A stretch of DNA of 64,000 bases from Acanthosepion esculentum (lineage: Eukaryota; Mollusca; Cephalopoda; Sepiida; Sepiidae): assembly GCA_964036315.1 (NCBI GenBank), contig OZ038482.1:7964020-8028019 (forward strand), written 5' to 3'. This document shows, piece after piece, positions 33,781 to 46,239 of this stretch; within the stretch, counting starts at the first letter, position 1; every line of letters begins with the position of its first letter. The notes beneath the pieces are model-generated. The model searched no databases. It was given only the letters and a program-made list of their open reading frames with translations, and was not told the origin of the DNA. The position numbers and the translations under genes were made by a program.

Positions 33781-36700
33781 TCACTTAATTCAATATGTTG
33801 AGATCAGCCGTCACAAACTATCTTCTTAGCAATCTACATATTTTCAACAATATATGGATGTACGGTTCGCCAGCTTACGAACGCCTCCCCAAAAAACAAT
33901 ATACCTCTCCCCTCTCGTCCCAAGGGCCATTACCTCAACGGTGTCCTCAACAAAGTTCCTTAATAAATACTGATTTACTATTTGTTAAATAAATTAAATA
34001 GAAACACAGAGATCAGGTTAAAATACGGTATTTATTTGCAACATGGAATACAATGATTAAAAATGGTAATTCTGGGTATATATATAGATAAAGGGCAATA
34101 ACTCTATTTTTATGACCTACTTTTTAATAATAATACACTGCATTCCTCCCCTTTAAATTTTTTGGTAAGTAGTAATGTAGTCTTTCGGATAACTAGATGT
34201 TGTTTTTTTAAACGCTTTCACTTGTTGGATTATCGCCCTTGAAAATAATCACAGGCCGCGCGATATTTAAAAAGCTCTTCCTTTGACATTTGGAGCGGCA
34301 ACACATGTTTCCTTTCGCTCCGATAGACACAAGGCATGTAAGGACTTCAGAGACACAGACTGAAGTTTGTATTGAACAGTTTATATATAACTTCAGTTTC
34401 GTTTCTTTCTTTATCCTTCTGTAACAGGTCTTTTTAACACATATTGTTTGTTTGAATCCCATATTTTTATTTTTTTTACCCGGACTCACCAAATATTATC
34501 TGCGGTACAAATGTTCCAGGAGGTATAAAATGATAATACTTTCTCTTCCCGCAATACACTGGATGTAGTTTCACCGTTCACTGAACCATCAGACAGGGCT
34601 TAGCATCCTGCTACCTCTTTTTTTTTTTAATCAATGTCGATTTTTGTGCAAATCTGTGCAAAAAGCGGATCACAGAGCTTATCCAGCTTCATACATATTT
34701 TCAGAAAGCCTCAACTTCTAATTGGTCAATAAACACACAAGTGGGCGTTGCAATTCACCCACGTACAAGTCTTTTTCCAGCACATGACCAAGTCAAAATT
34801 TCCCGCTTTTTCTCAGGAGCCGTCACGTGATTACGTTGATTATAAATACCAGACACGAGTTCGTTCTTCCTCTCTCTTGATTTCTCTCGCTACTAAAATG
34901 TAGCTGTTAAAGAAATCGCGTTCCGATCCCAGTTCGAGCGAACGCTATGAAAACATATTCACACACGCACACATACACGCACGTACAAAAATTACTTACA
35001 AACATTACGAACATTTCAGAATATTACAAGCTTCAGCACATATTCTCAGCTTTGCATAATTCTTTAAAAAAAACACAGTGAAACAGAAGAAAAATCAACC
35101 AGACACATCGTTGCCACGCTAAAGAAAATTTAACTTGTATATTATAGTTTTTGCCAATTCTTCACCAGCAAGAAATTACTTAAAAGAAAAGATTTTTCCT
35201 GAAGCTACAAGTTTACCAAACACATTTTCAGCTCTTCAGGACATAATACAAGAAACGTGACGTCGGTCCTTTGTGACGGGCTAACCCTGGGACATCGGTT
35301 GAAGTCTGGTTGGGTTCTAGCACCAACTTGTCGTACTCGGCTCGCTTCCAACGCCTGGTCACCGAAGCAACTGCTTTGATCTCGATTCAACCTACCCACG
35401 TTGTGATTTGATCTTAGGTTGACGAGATCAATCAGACGTCGGGCCGTAGTGCCAGCCGAATCCGGGTCAAGGTGATACTGCACAATAATTGTAGACAAAA
35501 AAAACAAAAGCACAAACAACAACTTCAAGGCGAGCGACTGGTTAGGAATAGTGATTAATTTTATGTCGGTTTGTTGAGTTACAGGAGTGCGTCTCTCTCT
35601 TTCTCTCCCAGCCCGAAGAAAAAAAAATGTGGATTGTAACACTTTTGCGTTCCTTAACTAGGTCTGGATATCGAGATGGCGAATATAAGTCAGACTTCTA
35701 TAATTTGTTCTTGGTTAGAAGTCTAGTCGGAAACTTGTTTTGATGGGAAATCTAAAGTCGGTCTTCAACAAATCTGTTCTTGGTTAGAAGTCTAAGTCGG
35801 AAGGCATGGAATCGTGCGGTCACCTGTGCGAGGCGCGTCTCTCCGTCTCGACTTTCCTCTGCGAACTCTCCTCGACGAACTCTCCTCGACGAACTCACTG
35901 AAACACCCGTAGATGTTTGCTTATATGGACGCCGATCAAAACCTGGCGTGGGGTCGGACGTGGTGTGGCCACCACGTTGATTTCAAATCCCCAAAAAGGA
36001 TTTTCTTTGTTTTCGGCCAAAAATAATTATCATTTTCCGTATTTGGAAATCTTATTCCACTCCCACCCTCTTCTGCTCTCATATGGGTATCTCACCATAC
36101 TTTAGAGGGCGTCAACGGTTTTCCCACTTCCTCGCAGTAACATCTCATACCTATCCTCTCAATGGGCGGTGGCGGCCTCCTCTCTGCGTCACATGATCAT
36201 CTCCTCCTGGCTATTCGGCCAATAGGCGTCAACTGATAATCTCAATTTTTATCCAACTTCACGGGATATGTTTTTTTTTTTCAACCAGGTTTATCCGTCA
36301 ACATTAAGTGGAAGATTCTTTTTTGGCGAAATTGGGTTAATTAAAATACCCTAACATAGCCTTCGTTATCGCAAACGAACCCAAAACAAAATGCAGATGT
36401 CCTGTCCAGGCGGTCGGCAGACGGCCCATCAACTACTGATAACACAAGTTCGTCACAGCCAATGTTTTATCTACCCAGAGCTCTGTGGTCACTCAACTAA
36501 TTTTCACGACAATGACCATCAAAACCTTCGTGGGTGGCATTCTTTCCTTCCCTTATCATCTGGGTTGTTAAGCCCTGTCCGTCTGTTTCTTTCTCTTTTT
36601 CCTTCCTTTGTCCTCGAAGAGAATTTGGCATATCTCAGCATCAAACTTCAGCGAGAAAGTAAAGTGGTTATCTTGAATTCGCACTTGAAAATAACAAAAC

Positions 36701-37780
36701 AAAAAAAAAAATCTTTTTTTTTTTCTCTTTTTTTTCACCGATACTCTGTTTGGGAAAATAAAAAAAACAAAAAGAAAATCGCTCAGTATGTCTTTCGTTA
36801 TATCTATCGGTGTAAGTAATCGCTCAGTATGTCTTTCGTTATATCTATCGGTTTAAGTATCCCCGTAATTAACTTCTGTGGTTAATTAATTGATTAATTA
36901 ACCCTTCCGTTCCTAAATAGTGTTACATTCCTTCTTGTTGTTTCTCTTGCTGTTTTTGCGTTTGCTTACACATTCGTAAAGTAAAAAAATGTACGGGTTG
37001 ATTTAGGCCGTCAATACAAGGGCACTGGGCCTCCTTTGAGCAATTCCTGACGTGGACGATTCCTGACTTACGGGCTGATCTGATTTACCCAGGTGGATCT
37101 GTGGAATGAAAAGGCCTTGATCTGTCTTTTCTTGAAGTGGTTGTATTTCACTCGGTTTTCCTACCTTCAATTTGTCTCGGTTCATTTGATACAAATTTCA
37201 TCATTTTTTTCAGATAAGCATGGAGATTACCCTACTTAACTTTACTAAAAATCAGTCGCTAGGGGACGCTCCTTTAGCCTATAAATAGGAAATAATATTC
37301 GCAGTCATTCTCTTTTTTCTAATTTTCTCCTAGACAGTAAGATGTAGTTCGCTCGTGGTAAAAATGTGTCCCCCACCGGGTCACACACGTTCACTTCACT
37401 TTCAATTACTTTTCTCTCGGACTTCTCCTACACAAACTTCATACACACAAACACATTCTCTTTTTAAAATGTTTTCTTGTAATACATTTTTTAAATGTTT
37501 TCTTCTTTCATATTCATTGTTTTTGTCACCCGCAACAATTTTCTATTGCCATTGTATATTATTGGTAAAAATACATTGTCGTTTGTTTGTACATAGTTTT
37601 GTTGTTACTTTAGTTTTTATTACCCGGACTCACATTCGAGTCCGCAATAATTTTTGTGGGAAAATATACCAGGAGACACGTGTTTTCTACCTAAACACAA
37701 CCAGCATTCCTGCAATAATTGACATGACACAGCACTGCCTTCTCTGAGTTTAAATGAATCTAAGATTAGAGACCTGTTTT
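33781..37780. other. CpG-richer block, probable LTR-retroelement debris
   Basis: Clearly less AT-rich than its neighbours. On the + strand at 34481-34494, ACCCGGACTCACCA looks like a tRNA 3' end with CCA, which on the - strand would be a primer-binding site. A related 'acccggactcac' occurs at 37622-37633. TATAAATA boxes occur at 34842 and 37281, each followed by pyrimidine-rich sequence. A 145-codon - frame (35205-35642) with one hydrophobic stretch has no recognisable family. Small tandem repeats: GTTCTTGGTTAGAAGTCTA twice (about 35707 and 35773), CTCCTCGACGAA three times (35866-35899). Confidence 0.35.
36778..36862 (+). repeat. ~43-bp tandem duplication
   Basis: ATCGCTCAGTATGTCTTTCG followed by TTATATCTATCGGT occurs twice back to back, with one or two differences. 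Confidence 0.9.
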
Positions 37781-37830
37781 AATCACAAACCACATAAATA
37801 TATATTATACCCTGCTGTTTCCTGATGTGT

Positions 37831-38215
37831 TCACAAAGTGAATTTGTGTGAAACCACCAAGTCCAAAACAGTTTTTATTTTCTTGTTCATCAGTCCTTCA
37901 GCTGGTGACATTCCTTTAACTGTGGAGTTTAATTGTAGGACAACAAGAATCGACTCAACTTTAAATTTAGTGAACCTCTCGCTTGATTCATCTTCTATAT
38001 TTACCCCTTTGGGATGCACACATACCTTTCTGCCTAATCCGTTAGATGAAGGAGGCTTAGGAGTTGCTGTAATATTAATTATTTCATATCTAGACATAAA
38101 TTGCGAGGTGCAGTCCAGTTGGCAAACGACTGTGATGAGTATTTGTCCAAGACTTTTTGTAAGGCATATGTCAGAGGGTCATGGTCCGTGTAGATTAGGC
38201 ACCCCTAGAGAAATA
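37831..38215 (-). pseudogene. Ty3/Gypsy pol fragment, antisense (RNase H and integrase scraps)
   Basis: On the - strand 'IYTDHDPLTYALQ', typical of the Gypsy RNase H domain, is followed after a gap by 'KGMSPAEGLMNKKIKTVLDL', which resembles the C-terminal integrase stretch '.GVSPAEL.F.RKIRT.LDL'. The intervening region is deleted or scrambled. Confidence 0.6.
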
Positions 38216-38269
38216 CGATATCTAATATTTAAAATTATTTTTTTAATGAAAAATATTTCTTGAAGCTTT

Positions 38270-39735
38270 TATCTTGGTTTCAAGTTCAAGATAATAGATG
38301 AAATTTAATATTTCCAATAAGTAAATTGACTGGGGGTTTTTATTGTTTTGCTATCGCCTAAAATCGCTGATTTAAGCGCCATTTTTAGCCATCTGTCAAC
38401 GCAATATAATTCACTTTATTAAAAAAAAATCTTTCAAAAATAAAATATACTTTTCTGAAACTTTATTTGAGAGATATTAGCTGATTTAAAGTTTAATTAA
38501 TCTGATTTGAAACAAATATTACTTTAAGTTTAAAATATCGCAGAAATGCCCTTTTTTAAACACGGCGATACATGTTTAATTAAGGTGGTGACGGGTTGAT
38601 ATCTTGACTGCCAGACCGAAGATTATCTAATTTCTTTTTCAACGGTAGACATATCTGTAAAATTTATTTGAAGAATATAACATGATCGTATTTTTATATA
38701 ATCTTTAACAGCCCACTAAACTTCAAAATTGTGGAAAATATTCTCTGCAATCTAATTTTTTATTGTATTTTAGGTACTTTGGATTTAAATTTACTAGAGT
38801 TATCGTTCTTATTTTGTAATAATGTTCTGTATGGACGCCTCTGTTTGCAAAAATCGACACGTTTATACACACACCAAAAAAATTCAAAATTCTTTTTAAA
38901 ATATTGGGGTCGATGAAATTTGATAAGTTTTGTCTACTTATGATTAGTAAATATAGTTTTTACTTAATAACAATATCACCTAAGCGCTACAAATTTAAAA
39001 GTCAAAATTTTATAAATTATTCTGATTAATTTTTTTAAAAAAATGAAAACAATTCTTGTAAAAATTCATTATTCAACGAAAAACAGTTACTTAAAACAAT
39101 AGTGTCCATAATACATCTTACACTTATAAGAGCAGTTAAAAACTTTTCCAACTAAATACTGTCTTAGTTTTATTGTATTTTTTTTTTATTAAACGCATAT
39201 TTTCGGTAATTGAGGGTCCAGTTTTACAAAAAAATGATTTAAATTTTCCAACGTTCTCTGCGTATAACTAATAATTAATATGAACATTAAGTAATACAAA
39301 AATTAATTTTCTTGAAATTTCATAAAATTAAATAATTGGGGTTAACAGATATAAAAATCGTTTTTAACAAGATTGTCTAAAAAAAGAAACATTTCTGAAA
39401 TAATTTCATTTATTTATGAATAAGTCCTGAAAGTTTCATTAAAATCCGACAATTATCTAATTTTTGCAAGAATTTCCAAATCAGTGTTAATCCCCGCAAA
39501 AAAGACGCTAAAATTTCCTATACTAATCTTTGCCCCCCCCCCCCCACTTGATGTAAGAAAAACAAGATTCTTAACCAAAATATCGAACGTTCTAAAAAAG
39601 ATAAAAAAAAATATAATTTAATAATTAAAAATCCTTTAGTCTTTCCTCTTAATAATAACGTAAAGATTTGACGATAAAATTTTGTTTTATTATTAAATGT
39701 TACAGATATATCATATATTAAACAGTAAGTACAAC
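38270..39735 (+). repeat. Ancient dispersed repeat, second direct copy
   Basis: Colinear with pieces of 29600-32600 and inverted to 24260-24860. This copy lacks the palindrome, so 39420-39450 shows the uninterrupted site. A poly-C run lies near 39534-39545. Confidence 0.5.
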
Positions 39736-39763
39736 AGAAGAGTATTACACGACTAGTGAGTGT

Positions 39764-40880
39764 GTGTCGAATGACCCAGCGTTCAATCTATTCGACTGTT
39801 TCCCCAAAGCCTTCTCCCCTACTAATCTTATAGTAGGCGGAAGAGTCCAACATAGACTCTTTAGAGGGAGGACACCACAAAAATATATATCTAGTTTATC
39901 TGTTATTCCACATAGCAACGTCAACAGTTTATCAACGGAACCAACACCAGTTTCTCTAACAACAGCTACAGGGTCAAATTAAAGCCAAGATAAACCGCCC
40001 GACACTTTGACGATCTTTTCGTAGGACTTTCGTAGCAGCGGACGTTCAATACCCACTACTAGGAGTTGACTTCCTAAACGACATTTGTTTATTAATAGAT
40101 AGCCCACAGAGAACGATCATTGATCCTACAACATCGTGTTCAAAGAAACTAAAAACATTCAACGACTCTATCGACTTAGTCGTAAATAATAATATGTTTG
40201 ATTTCATTAAAGGCTTTATAAAAATATATCCCAACATTATATCCCCACATACCAACCTAGCAAGCACATATGCAGGAGTATACCATAGAATTGATACGGG
40301 CCGCCATGCTCTTACTTTCGCTAAGACTAGACATCTATTAGAAGAGAAAGCGAGACAGGAAGGAGTTTTCAAAATTGCAAGACAACGGTGTCCTTACACC
40401 TTCAGTGAATTTCCGTCTTTAGTTCATCAACGTTCTGATTGTGTTGAATACTAGTTGATTACTGATAGCAATAATTATGCAATTGACGCATCCCTACATC
40501 AAACAGTAAATGGAGCACCAATTCCAATAGGCTTCTTTAAAAAATTAACTCAAATGTGTTTTTCGACTTTCGATAAGAAAGTTTTACAGCACATTCAGCT
40601 ACGTTATATTTTAAACATATTATCGGAGGAAAATTACTAACTGACCCTAAACCTTTGCGCGGCACATTCCTTAGTCTAAACACTGCTAAGTCAGACAACG
40701 ACGGCAATTAGCAATTCTCACTGAATGTATATCAGATATAGGCCATATAAAGGGAGATCAAAACGTTATAGCTGATTACTTGTCTAGATCTACCCTAGCA
40801 GTTATAGTAGATCTGTGTAACTTGCTAGCAATAGCTACTGCACAACTTAAGGACACTGAGTTATGAAAAAATTCCAGACT
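39764..40880 (+). pseudogene. Ty3/Gypsy pol relic 1 (protease, RT N-terminus, RNase H)
   Basis: Across shifting + frames one can read a protease-like tail ('PTPVSLTTATGSN', then 'ADVQYPLLGVDFL' and 'CLLIDSP'), an RT N-terminal stretch ('YAGVYHRIDTGR...FAKTRHL'), an RNase H start ('LITDSNNYAIDASLHQ...GFFKKLTQMCFSTFDKKVL') and its end ('IKGDQNVIADYLSRS'). Most of the RT core and the integrase are missing. Multiple stops and frameshifts are present. Confidence 0.8.
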
Positions 40881-40898
40881 TAAAAATATACAATTTTT

Positions 40899-41267
40899 TG
40901 TAGTGATATTAAAGATAGTAGCAGCTCTAAATGAACCTTATATCATCAGCAGCTCTCGAATATAAAAACACGTGAGCCCTAAATTAACTTTCTATCCGGG
41001 TTTATCCTCTTTCGAAAGTATGACATGAATTTTCCACGCTGAAGCTACAAGGGCTGCGAATGCTTCACACTAAAAACACGCCAACAATATTCCCACTGTA
41101 ACATATTAATGAACATTTCGTTGTGTATACAATTTACGTCTAACAAAAGAAACTCTGGTATATCTATTATTTTGTGTATGTACTCTTTACACCAACATTA
41201 TTTCACGTACTATAAAAAGTTCCCGTAAAAAAAAACTTACACATTTAATTATTGAGGTAGCTAATCA
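40899..41267 (+). repeat. Gypsy-type LTR (left)
   Basis: It begins TGTAGTGATATTAAAGATAG and ends CTAATCA. It matches 43469-43893 along its length, with a deletion of about 60 bp; shared blocks include GAAGCTACAAGGGCTGCGAA and 'attaatgaacatttcgttgtg'. A TATAAAAA box lies about 60 bases in. TGGAGACCACGAC at 41274-41286 is a candidate primer-binding site. Confidence 0.75.
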
Positions 41268-41329
41268 CTAATCTGGAGACCACGACAAAAAAGCTTTTAT
41301 GCTAAAGATGAACGCGTTATTTTTTCTTT

Positions 41330-43466
41330 AAAAAATAGTATGTTTATAGCTTTACCAATTTTTACTTTTACCATTTGGACTACGGAACCAAATTCTTCAA
41401 GGACTAGATTCATTTTTTGCTACATCGATGATGTGCTTATTGCCAGTTCTTCACCAGAAGAACATAAACAGCATTTACAAGATGTTTTTGAAAGATTTCA
41501 AAAATATGGTGTGTAATGAATCCAATTAAATTTAAATTTGGATTGTCTGAAGTCGACATTTTAAGTCATAAAGATTGATAAAAATGGTATCAAACCATTA
41601 CCTAAAAGAACCAAAGCTATTCGCTGTTGCCTGGTTCCTAAAACTTTAAAAATCTTGGCACGGTGAATTTTTGGAGGAAATTTATCCCCAATTAGGCGGA
41701 AATAGTTTTCCCCATTGACAAATATTCTTCAAAAGAAAAAAAACTGTGATATAAATCTTTCTGGAGAGTTGTTAGCATTTAATTTGATAAAGGAAAAGTT
41801 AGCCAATGTTAGTAACCTCACTTTTCCCAATCATGAAACAGTTATTTTTGTCAGTAGATGCCTCGAGTTTTGCCATTGGAGCAGTCTTGCAACAACGTGA
41901 ATCAGATGAATGGTTACCTGTGTCATTCTTCTCAAAGAAATTATCAGAAACCGCTACTCGGTACACTTTCGGACGAGAGTTAATGGCAGTGTATTGTGCC
42001 ATCCAACACTTCCGACATTCCTTGGAAGGTAGGTTTCTTTCACGTGCTCACAGAACCTTTAATTAGAGCAATCAAGGCGAAAAAGGATAAATATTCTCCT
42101 CAGGAACTTAGGCAGCTCGATTTCATCAGCCAATTTACAACTGATATTTGACATATCAAAGGCTCTGCAAACATTCTAGCAGACACACTCTCCAGGAATA
42201 TTTCAACAATTAATATATCTCCATTCATCGATTTTAAAGCTATTGTAACTTCAAAAAAATCATGAAGATTTAAAAATCTCTTCTAGAGGATAATAATTCT
42301 TCATTACAAATGAAGGAAATATATCTTCCACAAGTGTAACATTCAATTTGGTGCAACATTTTTACAGGAAATGTGCGGTCTTTTATTCCGAAAACTCTCC
42401 GTAGAAAATTATTTGACACTCTACACTCAATATCGCACACAGGTATAAAAGCGACCGGCAGGTTAATTAATAATTATTATATCTAACCTGAAATCAACAA
42501 GGATTCGAGGGATTGGACAGTGGACACGTCATTGTGTTGCGTTTCAAAAAGCCCAAATAGTGAGACATACTAAATCAACTCCTACATTTTTCCTGTTCTT
42601 GATACGCTATTTGATAATGTCCATATCGACATCACCGGACCATTTCCTCCCTGTCATGAATATTACTATCTCCTCACCTCCATTGATCGATTCACCCGCT
42701 GGCCTGAAATAATTCCCCTTATTAATATCAGCACGAAATCTGTTGCACAGGAATTTATAATTGGCTGGGTCAGCAGATTTGGTGTTCCTACTACCATCAC
42801 TACGGATATAGGAATACTAATTGAATCCTCACTTTTTAACCAACCTGCTTGGTACAAATACTTACCACCCTGAAACTAACGGCATGATGGAACGTTTTCA
42901 TCGTTCTCTGAAGAAATCCCGACAAAAAAAAGCACTGAATTATACTTCTTGGCTACAGAATATTCCATTAATATTTTAGGGCTAAGAATAGCTGTTAAAT
43001 CTGATTCACGGAGTTCTACAGCCGAAATAGTATATAGTACACTTTTACGTTAACCAGAAAAGTTAATAATCAAACCAAATGAACCACTCGTGGATCCTGC
43101 TTCATTTGTAGATATGTTGAGATTGAAGATGTCTCAAGTAACATCCCCATCTCCTAAACAACCAACCCATGTAACATATATGCCAGAATCACTCAATAAC
43201 TGCAAATTTGTGCTAGTAAAAGACAACGCAACAACAGATGTCTTACAACCAGCTTATAGAGGTCCTTACAAGTTAGTAAAACGTACAGAGAAACATTTCA
43301 CATTTCATATTTCTATTAACCGACTAAAACTGGCACATTTAAAAAATATTGGTGATGATTCACTAGAAACCATCAAGCAGACACAACTTCGAACTTCAAA
43401 GAGGGCGGTCATATTAGATGGATTGAGATTGAGTTTGTTGTACAGCTTTCTCGTTTGAAAGGGGGC
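41330..43466 (+). pseudogene. Ty3/Gypsy pol relic 2 (RT, RNase H, integrase)
   Basis: RT: CYIDDVLIASSSPEEHKQHL with the YxDD motif near 41430. RNase H: LFLSVDASSFAIGAVLQQ, FFSKKLSETATRY and 'HIKGSANILADTLSRN'. Integrase: 'VHIDITGPFPP...LLTSIDRFTRWPEIIPL', 'GVPTTITTD', 'TYHPETNGMMERFHRSLKK', and a C-terminal domain 'YRGPYKLVKRTEKHF...INRLKLAHLKN' (43255-43350). gag and protease are missing after the left LTR. At least six frame changes or stops are present. A purine tract GAAAGGGGG precedes the right LTR. Confidence 0.88.
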
Positions 43467-43468
43467 AC

Positions 43469-43893
43469 TGTAGCGACACTAAAGATAGTAGCAATAGCAG
43501 CTGTAAATAAACCTCATATCAGCAGCAGCTCTCGAATATAAAAACAGGTGAACTCTAAAGTAACTTTTCTCCCGAGTTCCCTCCTACGAAGTGCTCGCAT
43601 GAACTTCCCTTGCTGAAGCTACAAGGGCTGCGAATGCTTCACCTAAAACACACCAACAAAGTAAGTTCCGACTATAACATATTAATGAACATTTCGTTGT
43701 GTATACAATTTACGCCAAACAAATGAAACTCTTGCTTTAAACTTTCCTTTTGTTTTAATAAATGATATCGTTGCATTGCAAATCAATTGATCTGTTATTA
43801 TGCGCATGTACCCTTTACACCATAATTATTTGATGTAATATAAAATGTTCCAGTAAGAAACCTTACGCATTTAATTATTGAAGTAGCTAATCA
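43469..43893 (+). repeat. Gypsy-type LTR (right)
   Basis: TGTAGCGACACTAAAGATAG to CTAATCA, directly after the polypurine tract. It contains TATAAAAA and an AATAAA. Pairs with the left LTR at visibly reduced identity, so the insertion is old. No clear target-site duplication was found. Confidence 0.8.
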
Positions 43894-45200
43894 CTAAAAT
43901 ACTGAAAACTCAAAGATAATTTGGTAACTTACACAAATTCTATGAAGACCATCCAATATGGTGATTTTTTTCTTGAGAACTTCAACGCTTCAGCTATAAA
44001 CACATGACAAAATGAATGTAAACAGAAAATACACCTGCGTTACTGATAAGATAAAATAAAATCATAGCAACATTCTTGTAAGAAAGGACTTTATTCTTTT
44101 TAAACTTTCTGCTCTATTTCAAAAAACGTGGGCAGCAAAGTAATAACTCTCACTCCTGCCTGAATTGATTCTTTTAAAATTTTTGTTTCTTGGTGCAATA
44201 AAAAATGAATCTCTTTATTTATTTTACTTTATTGCAAGGTAATAAAAGCACATTCTAGATTCATCACTTTATTCCACCAATCTTCCAGTGTAGTAATCCT
44301 GTTATTATAAAATAGGTGTGGGAAAATGAAACAGAACCAATAAATAAAATAATGATAAAGAAGTTTTAAAAAATTAATTAATTTGCCCATGATGCAAGTT
44401 ATAAAGAAACCGGAACGGATTTCTAGTAACATGTGCGATTTTATGACCTCCACTTCCGGAAAAGACAGAATCTTACTCTTTCCACTTTCCAAGAACTTCG
44501 GAAGTGTTTTCAACAGGCCTACTCATGAAGCAAAGATTCGGCCATATCAACTCAGCACGTGGCTGACTTAAGCTCGACCATCTTTACCCGTTCTCATCCT
44601 TACTTTCTATAAATAATTTCTGAATCCAAAAGGACATACTCAAGAGATATTTAACTTTGTTGCAATACAATCAACATAAATAAACGTCCGTAGCAGAAAC
44701 TCAAGTTTTTTTTTCTGTAAACTTCTATCTTCTTTGTTTATGTATTGAACACACACCTTCACCTAAAAAATATACAAAAAACTCACAACTTTGTTACCAT
44801 CTACAACATCGCCATTGCTTGACATTTGACCGAATCACTGAAGAAGTAGACAATAAAAAAAATGGCCAGGAGATTTTTTTCTATTTTGTCTCACTTAATA
44901 TCTGAAAAAGAAGTTTCATTAACAATACCAAAAGGGAAGGGAAATTAAATTGTTTCATAGCCATCCTTTATGAAGATGAAGATGTTATATGGAGTGGTTG
45001 GAACTTTACTACTAAAATATTTTTTAATAAAAAAAAAACATGTTGATTAAATTAAAAAAGACAATATCTCGCTTTCAATCAATATGGAAAAATTCACAAA
45101 AAACTTTCAACATTTAAAATTTACAAAAATAAAATAATTATTACTTAATTATATTTAAAAATAAAAACAAAATATTACTTTATTGTAACAAAACTTCTGG
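43894..45200. repeat. Dispersed repeats, second copies of 28610-29140 and 32830-33190
   Basis: Order and orientation as in the 28-33 kb region, but with different intervening sequence. 44310-44820 has no recognised content. Confidence 0.5.
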
Positions 45201-45214
45201 TGATTTTTATTCTG

Positions 45215-45365
45215 TGATCAAAGATTTGACATGTAGATGCCTATGGGCACATCGCCGATAATTGTTTCGACTCCTTGAATATTTTGCAATAATTCTGACA
45301 TCTTTCTTTGAAAGATTTCCGGTGCTGATGTTATATCAAAAGGTGCACTGGGACTCTTTTGAGCA
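45215..45365 (-). pseudogene. Ty3/Gypsy RT scrap, antisense
   Basis: On the - strand 'KSPSAPFDITSAPEIFQRKM' then 'SELLQNIQGVE' matches the family-typical 'PFGI.SAPEIFQ..M...L..I.GV' just before the catalytic YxDD. The flank 45340-45480 is also related to 37015-37235 (GCACTGGG.CTC.TTTGAGCA), suggesting one element type for both places. Confidence 0.7.
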
Positions 45366-45479
45366 GTTCCTGATTTACAGACTGATCTGAGTTATCGAGT
45401 TGGATTCATCATTTTTTTTTTTCAGATGATCGATATGATACCCACCTTCCCTAAGTTCAACGGAATCTAATAAGATAAG

Positions 45480-45965
45480 AGACCAGTTTTTATTTTATTT
45501 AATTTTTCTTGTGTTCGTATAAGTGTTTTCTTTTCTGAACATTAAGTGTGTAAAAATTGCTTAAATGTTCAGCTTATCTGAGAGCTTTCGGCTATTCTTT
45601 TAGCTATTATCAACATACTTATAGAAAACACAAGGGTAATAGCCTCATCTATATGTAAAAAAAAAAAAGACTAAAAATAATGGAAATACTAATAATAAAA
45701 AAGACAAACAACACTCAATAACATCAACTATGAACACGGCCACAATGAGCTGACCGTGGTTGGAAAATAAAACATTCCTATAACACTAGATACATAAAAT
45801 ATCCATACATTCAGTTAAAAATAATACTTATGCTCGTTAATGGCTAAAAGAATAGCTGAAAGCGTTCCGTTATGCAGAACATCTGGACAATTTTTACATA
45901 CTTTATGTCTAGAAAAGAAATCACTTCTACGAACACAAGAAAAATGAAATAAAAATCTTAATCAC
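45480..45965. repeat. Fold-back element, ~125-bp arms
   Basis: The left arm (about 45490-45615) has 'cttgtgttcgta.aagtg', 'gtgtaaaaattg' and 'agctttcggctattctttta'. The right arm (about 45835-45955) has the reverse complements: TAAAAGAATAGCTGAAAGC, 'caatttttacatac' and 'acgaacacaag'. About 210 bp lie between the arms. Confidence 0.75.
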
Positions 45966-46239
45966 AGTAGCTTCTCAGTCGTCTTTCGTGAAACATCTAT
46001 AAAAGAGAGATTGCTGCTCAAATACAAAATAATATTAAGGTAGATCGATTTTTAAACTAGACTCTTGGGCAAGTCTATATAATTGGGGCATGACATACTA
46101 AATATTTTACCGTACGTTAAAATTTCGATTCCATTTCGAGAAAATGCAATTAAAATAAAATTAATATCACGGAGATTGTTGCGGCGTCAAGTGAAATAAA
46201 TGGCCAGGCCGGATTATTCCATTCTACAAAATAAAGGGA

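Noticed and set aside
35205..35642. 145-codon - strand frame with a hydrophobic segment
   Set aside because: Not recognised, sits in suspected LTR debris with simple duplications around it; composition (CpG-rich leader) can explain the open frame.
36391..36819. 142-codon + frame
   Set aside because: No recognisable motif; C-terminal part is low-complexity Lys/Phe from A- and T-runs and a tandem duplication.
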